Origin: an uncultured Bacteroides sp.
GTDB lineage: Bacteria; Bacteroidota; Bacteroidia; Bacteroidales; UBA932
Length of the DNA stretch: 61,752 bases
NCBI GenBank assembly: GCA_900543205.1
Contig: UQQM01000012.1
Location: forward strand, 1-61,752
Direction of reading: 5' to 3'
The position numbers and the translations under genes are program-made. The notes beneath the pieces are model-generated. The model saw only the letters and a program-made list of their open reading frames with translations. It searched no databases and was not told the DNA's origin. Position 1 is the stretch's first letter, and the number at the start of each line of letters is the position of its first letter. Below are positions 35,996 to 43,813 of the stretch, one piece after another.

Positions 35996-36927
35996 TATTT
36001 GAGGGCGTTGAGAAGTTTCTGCGCTTCAGGTCCGTAAGTGGGGTCGCTGAGGGCCTTGGTGTAGTACTCCTTGGCCTTGTCGACGTTCTTCGCGGTCTGG
36101 TAGAGGGCTCCGACGGTATATGCGATCTGGCCGGCGTTCTTCGCGTTGGGGGCGAGCTCGAGATATTTCTCGAAATACTTGATGGCTCCGTCGTTGTCGC
36201 CGGTCATCTGGGCTGCCTGGCCTGCAATCTGATATGCCGAGCTGCTCTCGCTGTATTCGGTGGACTTGACAGCTGCATCTACGGCTCCTGCATAGTCCTT
36301 TGCCTTGAGCTTGGCGAGCGCGTCCCTGAGGTAGAGGTTGCCGAGCTGCTTGCCTGCGGCGGCCTCCTGGCCGTTTGCGGCGGCGGTGGTGAAGGCCTCG
36401 ATGGCTCCGGCAGCGTCACCGCTGTTGGCAAGCGCCATACCGAGACGGAGGGCTGCCACGCCGTTGGTGGAGTCGGACTCAAGAATCTGCTTGTAGGTAG
36501 CGGCAGCTCCGGCGAAATCCTTGCCGTTGAGGAGCTCGTTGCCCTTCTGCATCAGAAGCTGGGGTACAAGGGCGTTGGCCTCGTCCTGGACGGCCTGGTC
36601 GCCGAACTGTCCTGCCAGCTCGACGGTGGTGCCGAGCCTTGCGATGGCTCCGTCATAGTCCTTGTTCTGGGCAAGGTTCTTCGCGAGGTTGAGGCTGACT
36701 TCGGGAATTGCGCTCTTACAGTTCTCCGCCACCTCGGCTCCTTCTTCTCCGAGAGCCGTGGCCATGTCGTATGCCTGCTGGAACGACTCCAGAGCCCTTT
36801 CAAAATTTCCTCCGCTCAGGTAGGTCGCTCCGGTGTTGTAGAGTTCGGTGGCCTGTGCGAGGTCCTGGGCGCTGAGTGATCCGACTGCCATTACGGCAGC
36901 TGCGAGTGTTGCGATAAGTTTCTTCAT
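35995..36927 (-). CDS. Periplasmic TPR protein
   Basis: 310 aa from ATG 36927, with a cleavable signal (MKKLIATLAAAVMAVGSLSAQ) and no lipobox. The rest consists of TPR units rich in Ala (LYNTGATYLSGGNFERALES; FQQAYDMATALGEEGAEVAE; DYDGAIARLG; GKDFAGAAATYKQILESD). A periplasmic scaffold is likely. Overlap of 1 nt with the U32 gene suggests an operon. The promoter box is 37 nt upstream. Confidence 0.85.
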   Translation of the reverse strand: MKKLIATLAAAVMAVGSLSAQDLAQATELYNTGATYLSGGNFERALESFQQAYDMATALGEEGAEVAENCKSAIPEVSLNLAKNLAQNKDYDGAIARLGTTVELAGQFGDQAVQDEANALVPQLLMQKGNELLNGKDFAGAAATYKQILESDSTNGVAALRLGMALANSGDAAGAIEAFTTAAANGQEAAAGKQLGNLYLRDALAKLKAKDYAGAVDAAVKSTEYSESSSAYQIAGQAAQMTGDNDGAIKYFEKYLELAPNAKNAGQIAYTVGALYQTAKNVDKAKEYYTKALSDPTYGPEAQKLLNALK

Positions 36928-36964
36928 GATATCAGTGTTTTTGTCGTTTGCGGGTTGAATCAAA

Positions 36965-36972
36965 CAAAACTA
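36965..36972 (-). promoter_or_regulatory. -7 box of the TPR/U32 operon
   Basis: TAGTTTTG on the minus strand, 37 nt before ATG 36927. Confidence 0.55.
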
Positions 36973-36984
36973 CTAAAAAAGTTT

Positions 36985-36992
36985 TAATTTTG
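36985..36992 (+). promoter_or_regulatory. -7 box of the M16-like gene
   Basis: TAATTTTG on the plus strand, 8 nt before ATG 37001, which predicts a leader of at most 2-3 nt. Confidence 0.65.
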
Positions 36993-37000
36993 TATAAATA

Positions 37001-39580
37001 ATGGCCCCAAAAAGACTGCATATTTCATGCCTTGCGCTTCTTCTGTCCACTTTTTCCCTGTCCGGACAGGAGATGCCGTCGCTTGGGACGGCCGATGAGA
37101 TAAAGCACGGCTCCTTCCCCAACGGGCTTGAATACTATCTCGTGGGCAATTCCTCCGAGAAAGGTTTTGCGGACTTCGCCCTGGTCGCCAAGGCTCCGTA
37201 CAGGGATTCCGACAGGGCGCTTCTTGACTCCCTGCCGCATTTCGGCGCCAGAAAGCCCTACCGCTTCCTTGCAGACAACGGCGTCGGCTATTCGCAGTCC
37301 GGCTACATGGAGGGTGGGGCCGAAGCCAGGATAGTCCGTTTCGACAGGGTGCCGGTCTATAATGCGGATGTCGCGGACTCTACGCTGATGCTTCTCGTCG
37401 ACATGGCCGCCTCTACAAGTGCCCCGCAGGCCGTCGTGGTCAGCGGGGACATCGACGTGGCAAAGTTCCGGGAAAGGCTCGACCTTCTTTCGATGATGGT
37501 GCCCAGGCTGGATGACGCCACAGACACGAACGGATACGAATGGGAACCGAGGGATTCCATGAGGATGATAGTGACCTACAATTCGACCGACAATGTGGCT
37601 GCCGTCAATGCCATCTACAGGGCGCGGCGCCTGCCCCGGTCCCTGATGAACACGCTTCAGCCCCTTGTGACCCAGGCGTATTCGAACATACTGGGCGACA
37701 TAGTGTCCGAAAGGACGGAAGATATGTTCCGCGAGCGCGGAATCCCTCTGGGTGAGATAAGTCTCGCCTATCACGGCAGCGCCGATGGCCCCGGGGACGA
37801 ATATTATTCGTTCTCGCTCTTTACCGCCGCCGATCGCCTGGACGACGCCACTTCCGCCTTCGCTTCGGTGTTGGGCTCTCTTGACAGGTACGGGGCGACC
37901 GTGACCGAATTCGAGGACGCGAAACGGCGCATGGTCTCCGAGGCGAAGCGGACGGAGTTCAGCCGCCGGCTTTCCAATACGGAATATGTGGAGAAATGCC
38001 TGGCGTCCTATCTTTACGGATCCAATCTCGCTTCCGAAAAGTCCGTGAACAGTTATCTGACAGGGCGCAGCCTCCCTGCGGGCAGGGAGATTCCGCTTTT
38101 CAACGGTTTCGTGAGCGCCGTCCTCGATTCCACGAAGAATCTTACGCTCAGATATGACGTGCCCTACGAGGGAGTCGACAAGCGGCGGATGCGGGATATA
38201 TTTCTGGATTCATGGTCATCTGCCGGACCATGCCGGCAGGAAAATGCCGGAGCCTTCAGCGATACTGCCGGCGTGTATGTTCCCGAAAGGAAGTCCAGGC
38301 TGCGTGCCGACACGGCTGAGCCTGTTTCCGGCGGCCGGATGTGGACCTTTTCAAACGGGGTCAGGGTGGTGTTCCGGGCAATGGATACGCCCGGAGAGTT
38401 CCGCTATGCCCTGATGCTTCGCGGCGGCGTCTCCTACGTCCCCGGTCTTCACGAGGGCGAAGGCGCGTTCGTGAATGACATGCTGGGGCTGGGCCATGCG
38501 GGCGGTCTCAAGGGAAGGGATTTCATGTCGATGCTCTCCGCCAACGGAATAACCATGGAGGTGGACAGCGACCTTTCCGGCCTGTGCATTTCCGGCACGG
38601 CCCCGAAGGCGAAGCTGCCCCTGCTGCTGCGGTCCCTGCTCGCCCTTTCCCGCGACAGGAGCCCGGACATGGAGGAATTCGAATATTACAGCAGCGGCGA
38701 GAGGCTCCGCATAGACATGGACGCCCTCTCTCCCCGCAACGTGAACTCCCTGATGGACAGCATAATGCGTCCTAACTACTTCTATACCGACAGGAAGCGT
38801 ATGGAAAATCTCGGCGACGACCTGCCGGATAGGGCGGAGCAGTATTTCTCCATGGTATTCTCGAAGGTGAATGACGGTATGCTGGTACTGGCCGGCGACC
38901 TTGACGAAGACGGGCTGAAGAAGGAGTTGAGCCGGACGGTAGGCGGGTTCGGCTGCCGCAACGTGTATTCTCCGCGCCCGAAGGTCAGCAGCCGCTACGC
39001 CTCCGGTTCCGTCACCTATATGTCGGAAGCCCAGCCCGGACTGGTCGGCGGAGGCGAGCTCGGGGTGAACGTGGGCATGTCGGCCTCTGTAAGCTACGGC
39101 ATGGACAGCTATATAGCTTTCAAAGGGGCGGTCGCGTGCATAGAGAAGGAACTGACGTCCGCGCTTGCCGGCTGCGGCGCGTACGCGGAGGTGTCCAGCA
39201 AGCTGGAAATCTTCCCGTCGGAGCGGATGTCGCTGTATATCAACTGCCATCCCTGCATGGCTTCGGGGCTTCCCGCCTCGGTTGCTCCCGGTGATCCGCT
39301 CACCATTCTGAATGCCGTGCGCAAGGTCACTTCGCGCCTGGAGTCAATAGAAATCTCCGATGCCGACTTGGCTGCGTACAAGGAGGTGCTGAAGAGCAGC
39401 TTCAACCATCTCATGAGCGATCCCGAAGGCCTTGTAGAGGTGGTTCTAGTCCGCTATGGCGAAGGAAAGGACCTCGTCACCGGCTTCGAAAGGGCGGTGG
39501 AGGAGATGACGGCTGACGATATAAAGAAAATGCTCTCCCTGCTGCAGGGCGGAGCCGAAGTGGAGTATGTCATAATCTGA
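37001..39580 (+). CDS. M16 peptidase-like protein lacking the zinc site
   Basis: 859 aa with a signal peptide (MAPKRLHISCLALLLSTFSLSG). The opening GSFPNGLEYYLVGNSS followed by DFALVAKAPY and two repeated halves (second: WTFSNGVRVVFRAMDTP, FRYALMLRGGVSYVPG) match the four-domain M16 (insulinase) architecture. The HxxEH zinc motif that should follow the first strand is absent: the segment reads LLDSLPHFGARKPYRF. It is therefore probably a non-catalytic partner or binding protein in the periplasm. The next gene starts inside its stop codon. Confidence 0.75.
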   Translation: MAPKRLHISCLALLLSTFSLSGQEMPSLGTADEIKHGSFPNGLEYYLVGNSSEKGFADFALVAKAPYRDSDRALLDSLPHFGARKPYRFLADNGVGYSQSGYMEGGAEARIVRFDRVPVYNADVADSTLMLLVDMAASTSAPQAVVVSGDIDVAKFRERLDLLSMMVPRLDDATDTNGYEWEPRDSMRMIVTYNSTDNVAAVNAIYRARRLPRSLMNTLQPLVTQAYSNILGDIVSERTEDMFRERGIPLGEISLAYHGSADGPGDEYYSFSLFTAADRLDDATSAFASVLGSLDRYGATVTEFEDAKRRMVSEAKRTEFSRRLSNTEYVEKCLASYLYGSNLASEKSVNSYLTGRSLPAGREIPLFNGFVSAVLDSTKNLTLRYDVPYEGVDKRRMRDIFLDSWSSAGPCRQENAGAFSDTAGVYVPERKSRLRADTAEPVSGGRMWTFSNGVRVVFRAMDTPGEFRYALMLRGGVSYVPGLHEGEGAFVNDMLGLGHAGGLKGRDFMSMLSANGITMEVDSDLSGLCISGTAPKAKLPLLLRSLLALSRDRSPDMEEFEYYSSGERLRIDMDALSPRNVNSLMDSIMRPNYFYTDRKRMENLGDDLPDRAEQYFSMVFSKVNDGMLVLAGDLDEDGLKKELSRTVGGFGCRNVYSPRPKVSSRYASGSVTYMSEAQPGLVGGGELGVNVGMSASVSYGMDSYIAFKGAVACIEKELTSALAGCGAYAEVSSKLEIFPSERMSLYINCHPCMASGLPASVAPGDPLTILNAVRKVTSRLESIEISDADLAAYKEVLKSSFNHLMSDPEGLVEVVLVRYGEGKDLVTGFERAVEEMTADDIKKMLSLLQGGAEVEYVII

Positions 39581-40161
39581 TGGAAAGGAAATTCGGTACT
39601 ATCATACAGATTGGAGACATCCTTGTTTCCGAGGATGTCGTGACGGAATTTTTCGCATGCGACTATGAGACCTGCCGCGGCGTTTGCTGCATCGAGGGCG
39701 ACAGCGGCGCTCCGATGGAGGAAGACGAGCCGGGGCTCATAGAGAGGGATTATCCGAAATTCTCGTTCCTGATGAGCGAGAAGGGGAGGCAGGCGGCGGA
39801 GAGTTCGGGATTCTTCGAAATCGACAGGGACGGCGACATGGTCACGCCCCTGGTCAAGGACAGCTGCGAATGCGCCTTCTGCCATTTCGGCCCTTCCGGG
39901 GAGGCCCTGTGCGCAATAGAAAAGGCAGGGTGCAGGAAGCCTGTCTCATGCTCGCTCTATCCTATAAGGGTCACCAGGCTTACCGGAGGTTCACTGGCCT
40001 TGAACGTGCATCACTGGGATATCTGCAGGCCGGCGTTCGAGAAGGGGCGCAGAGAGGGGATACCTGTGTACCGCTTCCTGCGCAAGCCTCTTGAGGAGCG
40101 CTTCGGCGAAGAATTCTGGTCAGCCCTCGATGCGGCCGCTAGACATCTTCTCTCTGACTAG
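39580..40161 (+). CDS. DUF3109 family cysteine-rich protein
   Basis: 193 aa. Conserved cysteines in DYETCRGVCCIEG, DSCECAFCHFG, LCAIEKAGCRKPVSCSLYPIR and WDICRPA are the hallmark of DUF3109/YkgJ-type proteins, thought to bind a metal or Fe-S cluster. The biochemical role is unknown. The start overlaps the M16-like gene stop (TGATG), and the end overlaps the convergent gene by 23 nt. Confidence 0.9.
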   Translation: MERKFGTIIQIGDILVSEDVVTEFFACDYETCRGVCCIEGDSGAPMEEDEPGLIERDYPKFSFLMSEKGRQAAESSGFFEIDRDGDMVTPLVKDSCECAFCHFGPSGEALCAIEKAGCRKPVSCSLYPIRVTRLTGGSLALNVHHWDICRPAFEKGRREGIPVYRFLRKPLEERFGEEFWSALDAAARHLLSD

Positions 40162-40603
40162 CCTCCAGCCCTGAGACCAGCCTGACCAGATCCTTGGTTA
40201 TGCCTTCGAGCCTGAGCCCGGCTATGTCGTATTCCACGGTGATTCTGTCCTCCCACATCTTGAGCAGCCGGGAGATGACCGAGCGCTTTACGAAAGTGGT
40301 GACTTCCCCGTCCTCCTTCTCGAGCCTGTAGCCGTGAAGCTCCATGACCCTGATCAGGATAGGCCTTATGTCCTCGGGGGCGCCGTAGAGATGGGCTGTC
40401 CTGGAGGAGAATCCGAACTTGGGGTATATTGCGGCGAAGACGGCCATGATCAGGCATATCTGCCAGAGCGAGTCGTAGCCGTTGATGAATATCTTGGAGA
40501 TATCGGCTTCGACGAAACCTGCGAGCACCAGCACCGTGATGATGATGGCGAGAATTACGAGCAAGTAGAAAAAGTACTTGACGGACCTTATAAAATACTT
40601 CAT
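40139..40603 (-). CDS. Small two-helix membrane protein
   Basis: 154 aa from ATG 40603 (MKYFIRSVKYFFYLLVIL). Two hydrophobic helices at about 8-28 and 45-62, then a soluble C-terminal domain (PEDIRPILIRVMELHGYRLE; ISRLLKMWEDRITVEYD). Similar proteins are widespread and uncharacterised in Bacteroidales. A longer frame exists upstream but the -7 box ends 5 nt before this ATG, which fixes the start and predicts a leaderless mRNA. Confidence 0.75.
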   Translation of the reverse strand: MKYFIRSVKYFFYLLVILAIIITVLVLAGFVEADISKIFINGYDSLWQICLIMAVFAAIYPKFGFSSRTAHLYGAPEDIRPILIRVMELHGYRLEKEDGEVTTFVKRSVISRLLKMWEDRITVEYDIAGLRLEGITKDLVRLVSGLEASQREDV

Positions 40604-40608
40604 GGATG

Positions 40609-40616
40609 CAAAATTA
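40609..40616 (-). promoter_or_regulatory. -7 box of the two-helix membrane protein gene
   Basis: TAATTTTG on the minus strand, with CATCC between it and the ATG at 40603. Confidence 0.65.
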
Positions 40617-40627
40617 GCATTTTTTGT

Positions 40628-40635
40628 TATTTTTG
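40628..40635 (+). promoter_or_regulatory. -7 box of the coiled-coil protein/hemW operon
   Basis: TATTTTTG on the plus strand, 26 nt before ATG 40662; divergent from the neighbouring box. Confidence 0.6.
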
Positions 40636-40661
40636 TGAACGGCTTGTAAAAACGTAGAATT

Positions 40662-41576
40662 ATGGAAAGAGAAGACCCGCTTGAGAAGCTTGAGCGCCGC
40701 GAGGCCGAGAAGAAGGCGAACGGAGGACTCAAGACCGTGATGATAATAATGATAGTCGTGGCTGTCGCTCTCGCGGCGGCGCTCGCATACGTGATGATGT
40801 CCAAGAACAGGCTTGTCAGCCAGCTCAACGACGAGAAGGCCGACCTGACCGAACAGCTCATCACGCTTCAGAACGACTATGCCGACCTTACGTCCGAGTA
40901 CGACACCATCAACTACCAGCTCGATTCTTCAAGGGAGGAGATAGCCCAGCTCATCGAGAGGGTGCGCACGACCGAGGCTACCAACCGCAGCAAGATACGC
41001 CAGTACGAGAAGGAGCTCGGCACGCTACGCTCCATCATGCGCGGCTATATCGAGCAGATAGATTCGCTCAACACGCTCAACAAGCAGCTGACCGCCGAAG
41101 CCGCCTCCGCACGCAAGGACGCGGCCGACAGCAGGCGCAGGAGCGAAGAGCTCGCCCAGCAGGTCGAGACCCTGACCGACAAGGTTACCGCCGGCTCCAT
41201 ACTCAAGGCGCGCGGACTGCGGATGGAGGCGTTCAACGCCAATGACCGTGTCATCGACCGCAGCACCAGGGTGGTGCGGCTGCTCGTCAGCTTGAGCCTG
41301 GTGGAGAACGAGCTTGCCGAAAGGGGCCCGGTACGCGTGTATGTGAGGGTCAGCGACCCTTCAGGCAATCTGCTGCTGGACGGAAAGGGCACCACGTTCA
41401 CCTTTGACGGCCAGACCCTCGAGGCGAGCGCGTCCCGCGAAGTGGACTACCAGGGCGAGGAGGTCGAGCTCGGCATATATGTGAACAACATCCCCGAGTT
41501 CTACAAGGGCATCTATACGGTAGAGGTCTATACTGAGCAGTCCCTTCTGGGAACCGCCGAGCTGATGCTCAGGTAG
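40662..41576 (+). CDS. Membrane-anchored coiled-coil protein
   Basis: 304 aa. A charged start (MEREDPLEKLERREAEKKAN) precedes one transmembrane helix (about 25-46), a long coiled coil (about 50-175) and a compact beta-rich C-terminal domain (VRVYVRVSDPSGNLL; VELGIYVNNIPEFYKGIYTV). It is a known but uncharacterised Bacteroidetes family; a periplasmic scaffold is an inference. It is followed by hemW after 5 nt. Confidence 0.75.
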   Translation: MEREDPLEKLERREAEKKANGGLKTVMIIMIVVAVALAAALAYVMMSKNRLVSQLNDEKADLTEQLITLQNDYADLTSEYDTINYQLDSSREEIAQLIERVRTTEATNRSKIRQYEKELGTLRSIMRGYIEQIDSLNTLNKQLTAEAASARKDAADSRRRSEELAQQVETLTDKVTAGSILKARGLRMEAFNANDRVIDRSTRVVRLLVSLSLVENELAERGPVRVYVRVSDPSGNLLLDGKGTTFTFDGQTLEASASREVDYQGEEVELGIYVNNIPEFYKGIYTVEVYTEQSLLGTAELMLR

Positions 41577-41581
41577 CTCAG

Positions 41582-42676
41582 ATGGTCTATGTCCATGTCC
41601 CCTTCTGCAGAAGTTTCTGCGTCTATTGCGATTTCTACTCGGAAATCGCATGCCGGGGGCGGGACGCCGGCCTTCTGAATGCCTATCTTGACGAACTCTG
41701 CGGCGAGATTGATTCGCGCCGCGCGGAGATAGGCCCGACTCTCGGGACAAATACGCTCTATATCGGAGGAGGTACGCCGTCGGTGCTGCCTCCTCCTGCT
41801 TTTGAACGCATTGCCGGCACATTGGGATGCGGTCCTTTCGAGGAATTCACGGTCGAGGTCAATCCGGAGGACATAGTGGAGAACGGCTCCGGCTATGTGG
41901 AGGCGTTGCTCGGCCTTGGGGTGAACCGTTTCAGCATGGGCGTGCAGTCGCTGGACGACGGGATATTGAAGTGGATGCGCAGGCGTCACGACGCCTCGAC
42001 AGCACGACGAGCTTTCGCCGTTCTGCGCGAAGCCGGGGCGGAGAATGTCAGCATCGACCTGATATTCGGCCTGTCGCAGATGTCGGCCCGGCTGCTTTCC
42101 GGGACTCTTGACGCCGTGTGCCTGATGCGCCCGGAGCATGTTTCCGCATACCAGCTGGGCATCGAGGAGGGGAGCGAACTTGCCGGGATGGTCGTGGACG
42201 GCCGTTATGCGGAGGCGGCGGAGGACAGCTGCGCCATGCAGTATGAACTTATATGTTCGCGTCTGCGTGAGGCGGGCTATGTGCATTATGAGATTTCCAA
42301 CTGGGCCCTGCCTGGCTTTGAGGCCAAGCACAACTCGGCGTATTGGTCGAGGGTTCCGTATGTCGGTTTCGGGCCGGGGGCGCATTCCTTCGACGGAGTC
42401 CGCAGAAGCTGGAACAGCAGCCGGCTTTCAGGATGGACTCGTTCCGGCGAACTTCTGGGTGCGGCAGAAGCGAGGGAGGAGGACATAATGCTCGGTCTGC
42501 GCACAGCTAGGGGCATACCTGCCGGATGGTGCCGGGAGGAAGATCTGCGGCGATGCCTTTCCGACGGGTCGCTTGTCCCTGTCCGGCAGGCGCCGGACGG
42601 ATCCGGGCCGGACCGCGTGCGCATTCCCGAATCCCATTGGTTCGTCTCCGACGACATCATCGCAGAACTGATATAG
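41582..42676 (+). CDS. hemW: Radical SAM heme chaperone HemW
   Basis: 364 aa. The 4Fe-4S motif is C-x3-C-x2-C (C9, C13, C16 in VPFCRSFCVYCDF), followed by GGGTPSVL, VNRFSMGVQSLDDGILKWMR and GFGPGAHSF. It inserts heme into respiratory proteins and is often mis-annotated as coproporphyrinogen oxidase; the extra N-terminal Cys pattern of true HemN is not present. Convergent with dus. Confidence 0.92.
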   Translation: MVYVHVPFCRSFCVYCDFYSEIACRGRDAGLLNAYLDELCGEIDSRRAEIGPTLGTNTLYIGGGTPSVLPPPAFERIAGTLGCGPFEEFTVEVNPEDIVENGSGYVEALLGLGVNRFSMGVQSLDDGILKWMRRRHDASTARRAFAVLREAGAENVSIDLIFGLSQMSARLLSGTLDAVCLMRPEHVSAYQLGIEEGSELAGMVVDGRYAEAAEDSCAMQYELICSRLREAGYVHYEISNWALPGFEAKHNSAYWSRVPYVGFGPGAHSFDGVRRSWNSSRLSGWTRSGELLGAAEAREEDIMLGLRTARGIPAGWCREEDLRRCLSDGSLVPVRQAPDGSGPDRVRIPESHWFVSDDIIAELI

Positions 42677-42692
42677 GACGGGCGTATGCGTA

Positions 42693-42764
42693 GCGGCGGA
42701 GTCGCCCTCCGGCAGTATAGGGTTGTGCGGCTGGTTCCTACTGCCGGAGGGTGAGCTCCGTCGC
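42693..42764. terminator. Long hairpin between convergent hemW and dus
   Basis: A perfect 13-bp stem (CCCTCCGGCAGTA 42705-42717 with TACTGCCGGAGGG 42739-42751) is extended by GCGGCGGAG (42693-42701) and CTCCGTCGC (42756-42764) with one mismatch. No T-run on either side; a bidirectional terminator or an RNA-end stabiliser is plausible. Confidence 0.45.
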
Positions 42765-42775
42765 GGCAGTGCAGT

Positions 42776-43771
42776 CTACGCGTACCTTCTCAGGATTTCC
42801 TCGAAGATGAGCTCGAGTTCCGAAGGGTCGAGCGTCGTGACCATGCGCATGCGCAGCTCCTTGAAGTCCGGCAGGCCCTTGAAATAATTGCTCAGGTGGC
42901 GGCGCATCTCGTAGATGCCGCGCGGTTCCCCTTTGTGTTTCAGCGACAGCGCGAGATGCTGCCGCGCTATGGCCACCTTTTCGGCTACCGACGGCTCCGG
43001 CATGGGCTCGCCGTGCTCCATATAATATTTTATCTCACGGAAAATCCACGGATGCCCGAAGCTGGCGCGGCCTATCATGATGCCGTCGACGCCGTATCTC
43101 TCGAAGGCCTGCAGGGCCGACGGCCCGTCGGTGATGTCTCCGTTGCCTATGACGGGGATGTGCATGCGCGGGTTGTTCTTCACCTCACCTATCAGCGTCC
43201 AGTCCGCGGAGCCCTTGTACATCTGGCAGCGGGTGCGTCCGTGGATTGTGAGCGCCTGAATGCCTACGTCCTGGAGGCGCTCCGCGAGCTCCACTATGAT
43301 TTTCGAATTGTCGTCCCAGCCCAGCCTGGTCTTGACGGTCACGGGCTTCTTCACGGCCTCCACCACCGCCTTGGTGATGGCGACCATCTTGTCGGGGTAG
43401 CGCATCATGCCCGAGCCTGCGCCCCTGCCGGCAATCTTCGTGACCGGGCATCCGAAGTTGATGTCTATCACGTCCGCTCCATGGCCTCCGGCTATCTCCG
43501 AGGCATGGTCGGCCATTCTCGCCGCCTCCACCATGGATTCGGGGATATGCCCGTAGATCTGTATGCCCACGGGAGCTTCCCTTTCGTCGGTGCGGAGCTT
43601 TGCGAGGGCCTTGGCGGCATCGCGAATCAGCCCGTCGGAAGGTATGAACTCGGTATATACCATGTCGGCCCCCTGCTCGCGGCAGAGCAGCCGGAAGGAA
43701 ATGTCAGTGATGTCCTCCATCGGGGCCAGCAGCAGCGGCCGCCCGCCCAAGTCGAGATTTCCGATTCTCAT
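42776..43771 (-). CDS. dusB: tRNA-dihydrouridine synthase
   Basis: 331 aa from ATG 43771 (MRIGNLDLGGRPLLLAPMED). FMN-dependent TIM barrel with FIPSDGLIRDAAK, DINFGCPVTKIAGRGAGSG (catalytic Cys), KTRLGWDD, HGRTRCQMYKG and IGNGDI. It reduces uridines in tRNA D-loops. The -7 box ends 6 nt before this ATG, so an earlier TTG is rejected. The DusB assignment among Dus types is tentative. Confidence 0.92.
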   Translation of the reverse strand: MRIGNLDLGGRPLLLAPMEDITDISFRLLCREQGADMVYTEFIPSDGLIRDAAKALAKLRTDEREAPVGIQIYGHIPESMVEAARMADHASEIAGGHGADVIDINFGCPVTKIAGRGAGSGMMRYPDKMVAITKAVVEAVKKPVTVKTRLGWDDNSKIIVELAERLQDVGIQALTIHGRTRCQMYKGSADWTLIGEVKNNPRMHIPVIGNGDITDGPSALQAFERYGVDGIMIGRASFGHPWIFREIKYYMEHGEPMPEPSVAEKVAIARQHLALSLKHKGEPRGIYEMRRHLSNYFKGLPDFKELRMRMVTTLDPSELELIFEEILRRYA

Positions 43772-43777
43772 AGACTG

Positions 43778-43785
43778 CAAAAATA
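43778..43785 (-). promoter_or_regulatory. -7 box of dus
   Basis: TATTTTTG on the minus strand, 6 nt before the dus ATG. Confidence 0.65.
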
Positions 43786-43799
43786 CAAAATGAAAAACT

Positions 43800-43807
43800 T
43801 ATCTTTG
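43800..43807 (+). promoter_or_regulatory. -7 box of pepP
   Basis: TATCTTTG on the plus strand, 6 nt before ATG 43814. The two divergent boxes are 14 bp apart in a 42-bp intergenic region. Confidence 0.7.
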
Positions 43808-43813
43808 TATCGT

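Noticed and set aside
42896..43813. N-terminal extension of the aminopeptidase P frame
   Set aside because: The extension is antisense to dus; family start and promoter box both support ATG 43814.
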